Shown here: positions 1 through 10,058 of the stretch, one piece after another | How positions within the stretch are numbered: the first letter of the stretch is position 1 | Layout of the letters: the number at the start of each line of letters is the position of its first letter | Source: AP-15 sp035503615 | GTDB lineage: Bacteria; Pseudomonadota; Alphaproteobacteria; ATCC43930; CGMCC-115725 | Assembly: GCA_035503615.1 (NCBI GenBank) | Contig: DATJTI010000089.1 | Location: forward strand, 6,005 to 70,004 | Reading direction: 5' to 3' | DNA length: 64,000 bases | Translations under genes and position numbers: made by a program | Notes under the pieces: model-generated | What the model was told of the DNA's origin: nothing | Databases searched by the model: none | Seen by the model: only the letters and a program-made list of their open reading frames with translations

Positions 1-735
1 CTCGTGCCCACGGAACAGCCGCGCCATTTCTTGCGGCGATTTGAGGTGGCGTTCGGCATTGGCGGCGAGGCGAAAGCCAGCCTCTGCGATCGTGCAGCCT
101 GCGCGGATGCAGGTCAGCACATCCTGCAGCGGGCGACGCCCGGGGACGTGATAGAGCACATCATTGGCCGCAACCAGGGGCAGCCCGGCCCCCCGGGCCA
201 ATGCCGCCAGACCGGCGATGCGCCGGGCATCGTCACCGCGATAGAGATGATGCGCGGCAAGATAGGCACGGCCTGCAAAATCCGCCGCGACGCGCGCGGC
301 GAAGGCGGCAAAATCCGTCCCGGGGCGCGGGTCATCGGGTGGCAGCACGACGGTGACCAGCCCCGCACCATCGGCCGTCACATCGGCATAATCGAGCCGG
401 CATTCACCCTTGGCGGCGCGGCGCTTGCCGAGGGTCAGGAGCCGTGTCAGCCGGCCATAGGCGGCGCGATCCTCGGGAAAGACGAGCAGGCTCATGCCAT
501 CGGCGAGATCGAGACGGCAACCGACCACGAGGCGCAGCCCGACCTCCCGCGCCGCCTGATGCGCACGCACGATGCCGGCAAGACTGTTATGGTCGGTGAT
601 CGCGATCGCGGCGTGGCCGAGTGCTGCCGCGGTCCTCACCAGTTCGGCCGGATGCGCCGCCCCGCGCAGAAACGAGAAGTTGGTGGTGACCTGCAGCTCG
701 GCATAGCCGGGCGGGCGATCAGGCGAAGACGCCAT
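1..735 (-). CDS. dnaE2: Error-prone DNA polymerase III alpha subunit DnaE2 (5' part, cut by window edge)
   Basis: The visible 245 codons encode the N-terminus of DnaE2, the C-family polymerase that carries out damage-induced translesion synthesis with ImuA and ImuB. The protein begins MASSPDRPPGYAELQVTTNF and continues through the PHP domain, with NFSFLRGA, TDHNSLAGIVRAH, a CRLDL strand and NDVLYH, all typical of DnaE2 rather than replicative DnaE1. The ATG at 735 lies inside the end of imuB, giving a 17-bp overlap and indicating translational coupling. Polymerase and C-terminal domains lie outside the window, so intactness cannot be judged. Confidence 0.93.
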   Translation of the reverse strand, partial: MASSPDRPPGYAELQVTTNFSFLRGAAHPAELVRTAAALGHAAIAITDHNSLAGIVRAHQAAREVGLRLVVGCRLDLADGMSLLVFPEDRAAYGRLTRLLTLGKRRAAKGECRLDYADVTADGAGLVTVVLPPDDPRPGTDFAAFAARVAADFAGRAYLAAHHLYRGDDARRIAGLAALARGAGLPLVAANDVLYHVPGRRPLQDVLTCIRAGCTIAEAGFRLAANAERHLKSPQEMARLFRGHE

Positions 736-2278
736 GGACATACCAGCGCGGCCAGTGATCGCCACCGGCGAGACCGGCACGAAACAGCCAGAAGCGGCAC
801 CCGTCCTGGTCCTCGACCCGATAGTAGTCGCGAACCGCATCGCCACAATCCGAGGCGTCGAGCCGCCACCATTCCCCGGCGATCCGCTCCGGCCCGTCGG
901 CGCGCGCCACCCGATGCGAGCGATGGCGCCAGGTGAAACGAAATGGCGGGTCGTCGGGCAACAGCCAGGCCGCCTCGATCGGCTGCGGCGGAGTGAACAG
1001 CCGGATCGGCCGCGGCGGTCTGCCGGGAGGATCGCGCCCCTGCGCATCTGCCGGGGACAGCATCGGCGCAACCTGGACCGAGGCACGCTCGGGGATATGG
1101 CTCGGGCGCGCTTCGAGCCGGTAGAGCGCATCGAGCCCGAGCCTGTTGCCGAGGCGATCGAGCAGCGGCGCAATGTCCTCGCCCGATGCAACACCTCCAG
1201 AAGCGCCGGCGAGGTGGAACTGCTCGACGGTCAGCGGCTCGACGGCAAAGGCGGCGAGGATCACGTCCTCGATGCCGAGACCGGGATCGATGGTATCGAG
1301 GCGTTCCGTGAGCAGGGCGGCAAGGTGATGCGGGTCGCGGCTGGGGCGGGCGGTGCCAAGCCGGATCCGCTCGACCCGGCCATCGACCCGATGAAAGGCG
1401 AGATCGAGGCGGCGCGCGCCCGCTCCCTCGCATGCCAGACGGGTGACGAGATCGGCGGCGAGACGCTCGGTCGCGCGCACCAGATCGGCAGGATCGGCAA
1501 TCGGCTCGGCAAAGCTCAACCGCACCCGGCGAACCGGTATCTCGCCGAGCGGCGACAATGGCTCGGGCAAATCCCCTTGCGCCTGGTCGAGGTGCTGCAT
1601 CACCGTTTCGCCGAACCGCCGGGCCAATGCCGCGCGCGGCATCGCTGCGAGATCGCCGATCCGCTTCAGCCCGACCCGGCGCAACCCCTGCACGGCAGCC
1701 GGATCGAGGCGCAATGCTTCGACCGGCAGTGCCGCGAGACCGGCCCGTGTCGCCGCCACCGGCAGGATCGCGATGCGATCGCCCGCCGGTGCGAAACGGG
1801 CCAATGCCCAGGCGGCACCAAGCGTGTCGGCGATGGCGATCCGGCAAGCAAAGCCGCGACGGTCGAGCCGGGCCGCGAGATCGGCGGCGAGGGCCGTTTC
1901 TCCACCCCACAGATGCGCCGAACCGGTGATCTCGATCCGCACGCCGTCGGACCCGTCGGGGGCCGTCCACGGGCTGTAGCGGCCGCACCACTCGGCCAGC
2001 TGGCGCAAGGCGGCGGCATCCGTCGCGGGCTCGGCCAAGGCGGTGGCGAGACCGGGCAGAAAGGAGAGGGCATCGGCCAGCGGCATCCCCGGAGCGAGAC
2101 CGGCCGCCACAGCCGACGGGTTGACCGCGGCGATGAGACGCCGCCCGGCGGCATCGATCACCGTGGCGAATGGCGGCTCCTCAGCCGGAGCGGCGGAGAT
2201 TTTCGGACGCGACAGCGTGGATTGGCGGCGCCGGTCGATCGGCCATTGCGGCAACCACAGATAGAGAACCCGTCGCAT
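719..2278 (-). CDS. imuB: DNA polymerase Y-family-like protein ImuB
   Basis: ImuB is the Y-family-related scaffold of the SOS mutasome; in studied relatives it lacks the catalytic acidic residues and bridges the beta clamp, ImuA and DnaE2. The 519-residue product starts MRRVLYLWLPQWPIDRRRQ and ends with the family-typical RDYYRVEDQDG, FWLFR and WYVHGVFA. Central HhH-like LRRVGLKRIGDLAAM and little-finger segments are present. The start at 2278 was chosen because this N-terminus is strongly conserved in the family, although the frame stays open further upstream. It overlaps the imuA end by 98 bp and the dnaE2 start by 17 bp, so the three genes are one SOS operon. Confidence 0.93.
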   Translation of the reverse strand: MRRVLYLWLPQWPIDRRRQSTLSRPKISAAPAEEPPFATVIDAAGRRLIAAVNPSAVAAGLAPGMPLADALSFLPGLATALAEPATDAAALRQLAEWCGRYSPWTAPDGSDGVRIEITGSAHLWGGETALAADLAARLDRRGFACRIAIADTLGAAWALARFAPAGDRIAILPVAATRAGLAALPVEALRLDPAAVQGLRRVGLKRIGDLAAMPRAALARRFGETVMQHLDQAQGDLPEPLSPLGEIPVRRVRLSFAEPIADPADLVRATERLAADLVTRLACEGAGARRLDLAFHRVDGRVERIRLGTARPSRDPHHLAALLTERLDTIDPGLGIEDVILAAFAVEPLTVEQFHLAGASGGVASGEDIAPLLDRLGNRLGLDALYRLEARPSHIPERASVQVAPMLSPADAQGRDPPGRPPRPIRLFTPPQPIEAAWLLPDDPPFRFTWRHRSHRVARADGPERIAGEWWRLDASDCGDAVRDYYRVEDQDGCRFWLFRAGLAGGDHWPRWYVHGVFA

Positions 2279-2993
2279 CCGCCACCTCCATCTGCCAAGA
2301 AGCCGGTGCACCACCGCGGCAGCGCAGCAGCTCGACCCGCCAGCGTGCCGATCCGACCCCGAGCCACCCTCCCGACCCTCCCCTGCCAGCAAGAGAAGGA
2401 ATGGGCGGGGGCTGCGACGGCAGTGCGGTGATCCGCCAGCGTGTCGTCGCGACGTTCGGCAGATTGCGCTCGCGCGCCGCTTCCCTCGCATCGCGCCAGC
2501 GCCGCAGCAGCAGAGCGGTAACACCGGAGCGCTCCGCCGCGAGCTGCAAGCGCCGGCTCGCCACCGCGGCGAGCGTGCCGACTTCACCGACCACCGCAAC
2601 GAGACCGGGAGCGCGCAGCCCTTCCTCCATCGCCCACAGGATGTCGGCGTCGCGCGGCACCTCGACCAGCACGAGCCGGGCGGGATCGAGCCCGCAAGCG
2701 GCGAGGCCCGGCCCGTACAGATCGGGCCGCGGCAGACACCACAGCACGATGCCGGCGGCCGCGGCGAGAAGCCGGCCGAGGATGATGGCGGCGAAGGCGG
2801 CGGCGAGCGCGCCGTCTTCCTCGTCGCCGGCCGTTCCCCGAATTTCATGCAAGGCGCCGCGCGCCAGCCCGCCACCCGGCAAGGCCCGGTCGATCGCGGC
2901 AAGTCCGAACGGCGTGGTGCCGTGCATGGCTATGGCCCGCCGTTCGATTCGCCGAACCTGCTCGCGCAACGCTGTCAGCAATTCGCGGGACAT
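2181..2993 (-). CDS. imuA: SOS mutagenesis protein ImuA (RecA-like)
   Basis: ImuA is a RecA-related accessory protein needed for DnaE2-dependent mutagenesis. The 270-residue product starts MSRELLTALREQVRRIE and carries the family features AIDRALPGGGLARGALHEI near residues 33-51 and GLVAVVGEV near 128-136, and it ends in an ATG-x-L-x-V-type tail followed by ADRPAPP. It is first in the cassette, and a perfect GTTC-N7-GTTC box lies 42 bp upstream of its ATG. Around residues 195-215 a proline/glycine-rich stretch (PPPIPSLAGRGGSGGW) looks like an in-frame insertion of repeat DNA relative to what I expect of the family. The C-terminus overlaps imuB by 98 bp. Confidence 0.9.
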   Translation of the reverse strand: MSRELLTALREQVRRIERRAIAMHGTTPFGLAAIDRALPGGGLARGALHEIRGTAGDEEDGALAAAFAAIILGRLLAAAAGIVLWCLPRPDLYGPGLAACGLDPARLVLVEVPRDADILWAMEEGLRAPGLVAVVGEVGTLAAVASRRLQLAAERSGVTALLLRRWRDAREAARERNLPNVATTRWRITALPSQPPPIPSLAGRGGSGGWLGVGSARWRVELLRCRGGAPASWQMEVADATGSLSVVAAMADRPAPPIHAVASENLRRSG

Positions 2994-3034
2994 GCCCGGC
3001 AGCCATCCTTGCCGCTATAACCGGGGTTATTACA

Positions 3035-3049
3035 GTTCCCTTTTTGTTC
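3035..3049 (-). promoter_or_regulatory. LexA (SOS) box upstream of imuA
   Basis: The plus strand reads GTTC-CCTTTTT-GTTC, an exact match to the alphaproteobacterial LexA operator GTTC-N7-GTTC. It lies 42 bp upstream of the imuA ATG in an AT-rich gap, the expected place for LexA repression of the imuA-imuB-dnaE2 operon. lexA itself is not in the window. Confidence 0.88.
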
Positions 3050-3123
3050 TTAGTTTGCCGGATTGTCAATCCCGGCTTTTGCGGATCCGGGAGCCGAGCA
3101 GCGCCGGTCGCCGCTGCGTCCCT

Positions 3124-4278
3124 TCAACCGGCCCGCGGCAGCCACCGGGCGAGCCGGCGTGCAGCCTCGGCGACCGCCTCGGCAGCGCCGGCCAGCGACA
3201 GGCGAACCCAACCCTTTCCGTGAGCCGGATCAAAGTCGAGCCCCGGGGTGATCGCGACCCCGGTCTCGGCCAGCAGACGGCGGCAGAAATCCACGCTGTC
3301 GCCGGTCACGCTCGATACGTCCGCATAGAGGTAGAAGGCACCCTCGGCCGGCGCGACGCGGGTGAGCCCGGCGACCCTCAGCGTATCGATCATCAAATCG
3401 CGGTTGGCACGATAGCGCGCGACATGGCCGTCGAGCTCGGCCCGGCAGCCAAATACCGGGATCGCCGCCAGCTGCGACAAGGCCGGCGGCGAGATGTAAA
3501 AATTCTGCGCCAGGCATTCGACCGAGCGCGCGAGATCGGGCGGCGCCAGCATCCAGCCGAGCCGCCAGCCGGTCATGCTGTAATATTTGGAGAACGAGTT
3601 GACGACGACCGCGTCGCGGTCATAGGCGCGCACCGTCGCCGCCGGCGCCTCATAGGTGATACCGTGATAGATCTCGTCCGAGACGAGGCGGATACCGCGC
3701 TCGCGGCACCAGCCGGTGAGCCGCGCCAACTCGGCGGCGGCGATCATCGTGCCGGTCGGGTTGGCCGGGCTGGCGATGACGAGGCCGTCGAGCCGGCCGG
3801 TCGCGGCCAGGAGTTCGGGGGTCGGCTGATAGTGGCTGTTTTCGCCGACCTCGACCAGCACCGGCTCGAGGCCGAGTGCGGCGAGCATGTTGCGATAGGC
3901 GGGATAGCCGGGGCTCGCCAGCGCCACCCGGTCGCCGGCCTCGAACGCAGCGAGAAACGCCAGCTGGAACGCCGCCGAGGAGCCGGTGGTCACGACCACT
4001 TCAGCAGGATCGACCGCGACCCCGTATCGTTCGCGATAATGCCCGGCGATCGCCCGGCGCAGCGGTGCGATACCGAGCGCATCGGTATAGCCGATCGGCG
4101 CCTCGTTGAGGGCACGCCGTGCCGCCTCGCGCACCGCTGCGGGTGCCTGCGTGCCAGGCTGGCCGATTTCGAGATGGATCACGTCGGCGCCAGTGGCCTC
4201 GCGCTCGTTGGCAGCGCGCAGCACATCCATCGCGATAAAGGGCGGCACCAACCCGCGCCGGGACGCACGCAAGCTCAT
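3124..4278 (-). CDS. Class I/II pyridoxal-phosphate aminotransferase
   Basis: This is a fold-type I aminotransferase of 384 residues, acting on an unidentified amino acid/2-oxo acid pair in the cytoplasm. It shows IGQPGTQAP near 38-46, SPANPTGT near 170-177, DEIYHG near 201-206 and the Schiff-base lysine K231 in SFSKYYSMTGWRLGW, followed by FYISPP. The start MSLRASRRG is chosen because GVRR/LVPPF-type N-termini follow directly; an in-frame start six codons upstream is possible. It is divergent from the FMN reductase gene across a 139-bp gap. Aspartate or branched substrates are both possible; I cannot assign one from motifs. Confidence 0.85.
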   Translation of the reverse strand: MSLRASRRGLVPPFIAMDVLRAANEREATGADVIHLEIGQPGTQAPAAVREAARRALNEAPIGYTDALGIAPLRRAIAGHYRERYGVAVDPAEVVVTTGSSAAFQLAFLAAFEAGDRVALASPGYPAYRNMLAALGLEPVLVEVGENSHYQPTPELLAATGRLDGLVIASPANPTGTMIAAAELARLTGWCRERGIRLVSDEIYHGITYEAPAATVRAYDRDAVVVNSFSKYYSMTGWRLGWMLAPPDLARSVECLAQNFYISPPALSQLAAIPVFGCRAELDGHVARYRANRDLMIDTLRVAGLTRVAPAEGAFYLYADVSSVTGDSVDFCRRLLAETGVAITPGLDFDPAHGKGWVRLSLAGAAEAVAEAARRLARWLPRAG

Positions 4279-4417
4279 CCCCGCACCCCTCTCCACATGG
4301 CCATGTTCGCGTCTGCGGGCCGTGCCTCGACCCAGTACGCGCGCGACGAGGTTGCCATCCGCGAGCGGCTTTGGCTATGACGAGCCGCCCTTCGTCCTCC
4401 CGAGGAAATCCCGGACA

Positions 4418-4990
4418 ATGACCGAGAAGCGGCACCTGATCGCCATGTCGGGCAGTCTGCGCGCCGGCTCCTACTCGAATGCCGTGCTGGAAACCCTGCG
4501 CGATACGTTCGCCGACCGCGCCGCGCTGACGATCTGGGACCTGGCGTCGATCCCCGCCTACAACCAGGATTTCGAGGGTGACAAGCGCCCGGCGCCGGTC
4601 AAGGCGCTGCTGGCGGCGATCGACGCCGCTGATGGTGTCGTGCTGTGCGCGCCCGAATTCAACCACAGCATCCCGGGCGTGTTGAAGAACGCGCTCGACT
4701 GGGCGTCGCGCCCGGCCTTTGCCTCGGTCATGGCCTCGAAGCCGGTGGCGATCATGGCAATCTCGCGCGGGCCGCTGGGCGGCGCGCGCTGCCTCGAGCA
4801 TCTGCGGGTGACACTCGCCTCGATGCTGGCGCGGGTAGTGCTGGCGCGCGAGGTCATCATCACCGCCACCGCCGACAAGATCCGCGACGGCAGGTTCGTC
4901 GACGAGACCTCGCTCGGCTTTGCCTGCGCCGCGATCGAGGCATTGCTGCGCGAAATCGCCATATGGCGGCGCGTCGACAACGCCCGCTAG
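4418..4990 (+). CDS. NADPH-dependent FMN reductase family protein
   Basis: This is a 190-residue flavodoxin-fold reductase of the NADPH-dependent FMN/azo/chromate reductase family. The N-terminus contains the FMN phosphate loop AMSGSLRAGSYSNAVL, followed by CAPEFNHSIPGVLKNALDWAS, the classic family segment near residues 71-91. The start at 4418 is preceded by GAGGAAAT, a usable ribosome-binding site; longer upstream reading is shadow. It is monocistronic as far as can be seen, divergent from the aminotransferase and followed 115 bp later by prfC. The physiological substrate is unknown, with quinone or flavin reduction the usual roles. Confidence 0.87.
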   Translation: MTEKRHLIAMSGSLRAGSYSNAVLETLRDTFADRAALTIWDLASIPAYNQDFEGDKRPAPVKALLAAIDAADGVVLCAPEFNHSIPGVLKNALDWASRPAFASVMASKPVAIMAISRGPLGGARCLEHLRVTLASMLARVVLAREVIITATADKIRDGRFVDETSLGFACAAIEALLREIAIWRRVDNAR

Positions 4991-5108
4991 AATTGCGCAC
5001 GGCACCTGATCCGACGGCGTTGGCGCGGCACGTTCGATAGCCATATAGGCGGTGACCCGTCGCTTATCGGGCTGGCGGATCATCTTGCGATAATGCGTAG
5101 CCGGAGTG

Positions 5109-6707
<1,599 letters not shown>

Positions 6708-6743
6708 CGCGACCACCCGGGTCCCGCTCCCCGCGGATGCACA

Positions 6744-8153
6744 TTACGCCATGGCCGAGGCGGTCTCGGTCACGGTCTCGAGCTGGCCAACGGTTTCCCG
6801 ACCAAAGATCAGCGGGACAAGGGCGCCGACCGAGACGACGACGAGAATCGTCCCGAAGAAGACCGTCGGCGAACCGACATGCGGCTCCATCAGAAACGGC
6901 GCCAGCACCGCCGAAAAGATCCGGCCGACCGATTCGCCAAAGATGTGCCCGCGCCCGCGCAGCGCCGTTGGAAATTGCTCGGACAAGTAGACGCGGAACG
7001 CGGTGGCGCCCGACAGCGCGGTGAACCCGGTGATCAGCGCGCCGCTGACCATCACCGGCGTCGCATAGGGCCCGGCACGGTGCGCCAGCATCATCAGCAG
7101 CACCCCGGGGATCGCACCGGCAAGGGCATAAAAAATGGTCCAGCGCCGGCCGATGACCTCCATCAGAAAGCCGGTGAAACCCTTCCCCGGGATGCTCGCG
7201 GTGAACACCAGGCTTGCGACTCCAAAGCTCGTGGCGACGGTGCCGCCCTGATCGACGAGCGCCTTTGGCAGCAGCACGGAGATCAGAAAAAAGGCGCTGC
7301 CGGCGAACACGTAGCTGGAGATCCCGACGAGCGTCCAGCGCAGCTGGCCGCGCGCCCACAATGCGCGATAGGGCGGCAGCGGCTCGGGCGCCCGTTCGAG
7401 GCTTTGGCCGAGCGCTTCGAGGCTGAGCGCCGGCACCCGGTTGCCGGCTCGCCGGATAATGCGATTGACGGCGGCGACCGCAGTCTCGGCCCGGCCCCGA
7501 CGGAGATACCAGCGCGGGCTCTCCGGAATCAGGAGCCAGATCATTGCCGGCACGACAAAAAAGGAGACACCGCCGGGTAGCGCCATCCAGCGGAACGCGT
7601 TCGCATTATGAGCGAGCACCACGCCGACCAGCGGCAACACGGTGAATGCAGCGGCGAGCGACATTTCGTAGATCGCACCATAAGTGCGCCGGTGCTGCGC
7701 CGGCATCAGCTCGGCGGCGATCGGAAACGGTGCCGAAACGGCGAAGCCGCCGGCCAGTCCGGTCAACAGGCGCAGGCCGATCAGCTGCGGACCGGTCGCC
7801 ACCAGCGGGATCAGCAGCGTGAAGAATGTGATGCCGGCGGTGCCGACTATCATGATCGTCTTGCGGCTGAAATGGTCGGAGATCGTCGAGGCGATAAACC
7901 CGCCGACGACAATCATCATCGTCGAGGCGACCGCGAGAAAGCGGATCTCGGCGGGTGTCATATGCAGCGGCTGCTTGGCCAGCACCAGCAGCGCACCCGT
8001 CATGACGAGGTCATAGCCGTCGACAAAACCGACGAGCCCAAGGACGACAATGACCATCAGGTGATATGGGCTGAACGGGATGCTGTCGAGCTTGCGACCG
8101 AGCACAAAGCTGGCCGGCGGTGCCGAGCGCGCGACGGAACGGAGGTCTGTCAT
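6744..8153 (-). CDS. MFS transporter, sugar/aromatic-acid porter type (downstream copy)
   Basis: This is a 469-residue twelve-helix major facilitator. After a short cytosolic N-terminus (LGRKLDSIPFS) the first helix contains GFVDGYDLVMTGALL, the D-G-x-D pattern seen in acid:H+ symporters, and the loop 2-3 signature is SDHFSRK. PESPRWYLRRGR marks the central loop. The ATG at 8153 follows GGAAGATC. It is a clear paralogue of the next gene upstream (8377-9789), sharing these motifs at matching positions, and the two form a tandem duplicate pair separated by 223 bp. Substrate unknown; aromatic or other organic acids are the usual guess for this subtype. Confidence 0.85.
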   Translation of the reverse strand: MTDLRSVARSAPPASFVLGRKLDSIPFSPYHLMVIVVLGLVGFVDGYDLVMTGALLVLAKQPLHMTPAEIRFLAVASTMMIVVGGFIASTISDHFSRKTIMIVGTAGITFFTLLIPLVATGPQLIGLRLLTGLAGGFAVSAPFPIAAELMPAQHRRTYGAIYEMSLAAAFTVLPLVGVVLAHNANAFRWMALPGGVSFFVVPAMIWLLIPESPRWYLRRGRAETAVAAVNRIIRRAGNRVPALSLEALGQSLERAPEPLPPYRALWARGQLRWTLVGISSYVFAGSAFFLISVLLPKALVDQGGTVATSFGVASLVFTASIPGKGFTGFLMEVIGRRWTIFYALAGAIPGVLLMMLAHRAGPYATPVMVSGALITGFTALSGATAFRVYLSEQFPTALRGRGHIFGESVGRIFSAVLAPFLMEPHVGSPTVFFGTILVVVSVGALVPLIFGRETVGQLETVTETASAMA

Positions 8154-8376
8154 GCTGATCTTCCCAGGCTGATTGAACCCGGCGGCGTGCCGCGGCCGAA
8201 ACGGGCCGGCGCTTCACGGTCATGGATCGGCGGTGCTCCGGCTACGTCGTTCTCGGGCTCTGCCGAAGCCCCGCCGCTGCGGCCGGCCGAGAGCGCTGCC
8301 GGTTCGCGCGTTGCCCTTGTTCAGTTTGGCGGGCGGAGTCCCGCACTCCAGTCTTTGCCGCGGCGGACTGGCCCGA

Positions 8377-9789
8377 TCAGGCCAGCGCCGGCCCGGTTTC
8401 GGACACGGTTTCGAGTTGACCGATCGTCTCCTTGCCGAACAGCACCGGAATAAGGGCGCCGACCGCCACCACGACGAGGATCGTTCCGAAGAAGATCGAC
8501 GCCGAAGCGGTGTACGGCGTCATCAGAAACGGCGCTATACCGCCGGCGAACAGGCGAGCGAACGATTCGCCGAAGATGTGGCCGCGACCACGCAGCGCCG
8601 TCGGAAACTGCTCGGAAAGATAAACACGGCAAGCGGTGAAGGCCGACAGCACGGTAAAGCCGGTAATCAATCCGCCGGCGACCAGCACGATTGTCGCATA
8701 CTGGCCAGTTCGGTGCGCCATCAGCATCAGGAAGATGCCGGGCAGCGACCCGGCGAGCGCATAGAAGATGGTCCAGCGCCGCCCGATGATCTCCATCAGA
8801 AAGCCGGTGAAGGCCTTGCCCGGGATGCTGGCGAAATAGACCAGCGAGGTCAAACCGAAAGCCGCCGCGGGCAGCAGCGCGTGCTGGTCGACCAGCGCCT
8901 TTGGCAGCAGCACCGAAATCAGAAAATAAGCGGTCCCCGCGAACATTCCGGCCAGAATACCGACTGCGGTCCAGCGTATCTGGCCGCGGGCGAACAAGGC
9001 CCAATAAGGCGGCAGCTGCTCGGGCCGGGTATGGTCGTTATCGCCGAGGGCTTCGACATTCAACGGCGCCACGCGGCTGCCCGATCGCTTGATGATCAGG
9101 TTGACGAGATTGACCGCGATCTCAGGCCGCCCCTTGCGCAGATACCAGCGCGGGCTTTCGGGGAGGGCAAAATAGACGATCACCGGAACGACGGCCAGCG
9201 CCAGCCCGCCGGGCAGCGCCAGATACCGGAACGCGTCGGGGTTGCCGGCGAGCAGGCCGGCGATGAACGGCACCACGGTGAACGAGGTCGCCAGCGCCAT
9301 CTCGTAGACGGCGCCATAGGTGCGCCGGTGCTGTGCCGGCATCAGCTCGGCCGCGATCGGAAACGCCGCCGAAACCACCCCGCCGGCGCCGATGCCGGTC
9401 AGGAGGCGCAGGATGATCAGCTGCTCGGCGGTTTGCACCAGCGGGATCAGCAACGTCAGAAACGTCGTTGCTATCACGCCGATCAGCACGATGCTTTTGC
9501 GGCTCAGATGATCCGAGATCGCCGAAAAAAAGAAGCCGCCGAGACACAGCATGAAAGTCGGGCCGGCCGCGAGCCAGCGGATGTCGGTCTCAGTCAGGTG
9601 CAACGGCTTTTTGGCCAGCACCAGGAGCGAGCCGGTCATCACGAGGTCGTAGCCTTCGATGAACCCGACGAGCGCCAGGACCGCAATGATCAATACATGG
9701 TAGCCGCTGAACGGAATGCTGTCCAGCTTGCGTCCGAGGATCGAGCCAGCCTCGGTCACGGATCGGACCATCGATCGGATTTCTGCCAT
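8377..9789 (-). CDS. MFS transporter, sugar/aromatic-acid porter type (upstream copy)
   Basis: A 470-residue major facilitator, paralogous to the transporter at 6744-8153. It shows LGRKLDSIPFSGYH, GFIEGYDLVMTGSLLVLAKK, SDHLSRK, PESPRWYLRKGR and FPTALRGRGHIFGES. The D in the helix-1 motif of its sister is E here (FIEGYD against FVDGYD), a difference that could alter coupling or substrate. The start at 9789 was chosen for its GGGAG ribosome-binding site 7 bases upstream and because the extra upstream residues are not conserved in the sister. The two copies have diverged enough that they may carry different substrates. Confidence 0.85.
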   Translation of the reverse strand: MAEIRSMVRSVTEAGSILGRKLDSIPFSGYHVLIIAVLALVGFIEGYDLVMTGSLLVLAKKPLHLTETDIRWLAAGPTFMLCLGGFFFSAISDHLSRKSIVLIGVIATTFLTLLIPLVQTAEQLIILRLLTGIGAGGVVSAAFPIAAELMPAQHRRTYGAVYEMALATSFTVVPFIAGLLAGNPDAFRYLALPGGLALAVVPVIVYFALPESPRWYLRKGRPEIAVNLVNLIIKRSGSRVAPLNVEALGDNDHTRPEQLPPYWALFARGQIRWTAVGILAGMFAGTAYFLISVLLPKALVDQHALLPAAAFGLTSLVYFASIPGKAFTGFLMEIIGRRWTIFYALAGSLPGIFLMLMAHRTGQYATIVLVAGGLITGFTVLSAFTACRVYLSEQFPTALRGRGHIFGESFARLFAGGIAPFLMTPYTASASIFFGTILVVVAVGALIPVLFGKETIGQLETVSETGPALA

Positions 9790-10058
9790 AAACGATCTCC
9801 CAGATGATCGGATCTGGAGGACCATGCGAGAGCACAAACCCAGCGCCCTGACTGTTGGTGTCAGCTTCTTGTCTTTGATTGCGCCGTCAAATCACTCGAT
9901 GCGCGCCGACATACCCCGCTGAATTTGGCAGCTCCGCAAGATGCCGCCCGATCGACGTATTGTTCCTGTTCGAACGAGGCGGCGTTTCCTTTGCTCGCTT
10001 CGCCGGCCCGGCTCCGGACCATAAATCAACGCTATCCCAGCCGCGACAGATTGTCATC

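Noticed and set aside
719..2902. A longer 727-codon version of imuB
   Set aside because: The extra N-terminal 208 codons overlap imuA out of frame and show no conservation; the family N-terminus MRRVLYLWLP begins at 2278.
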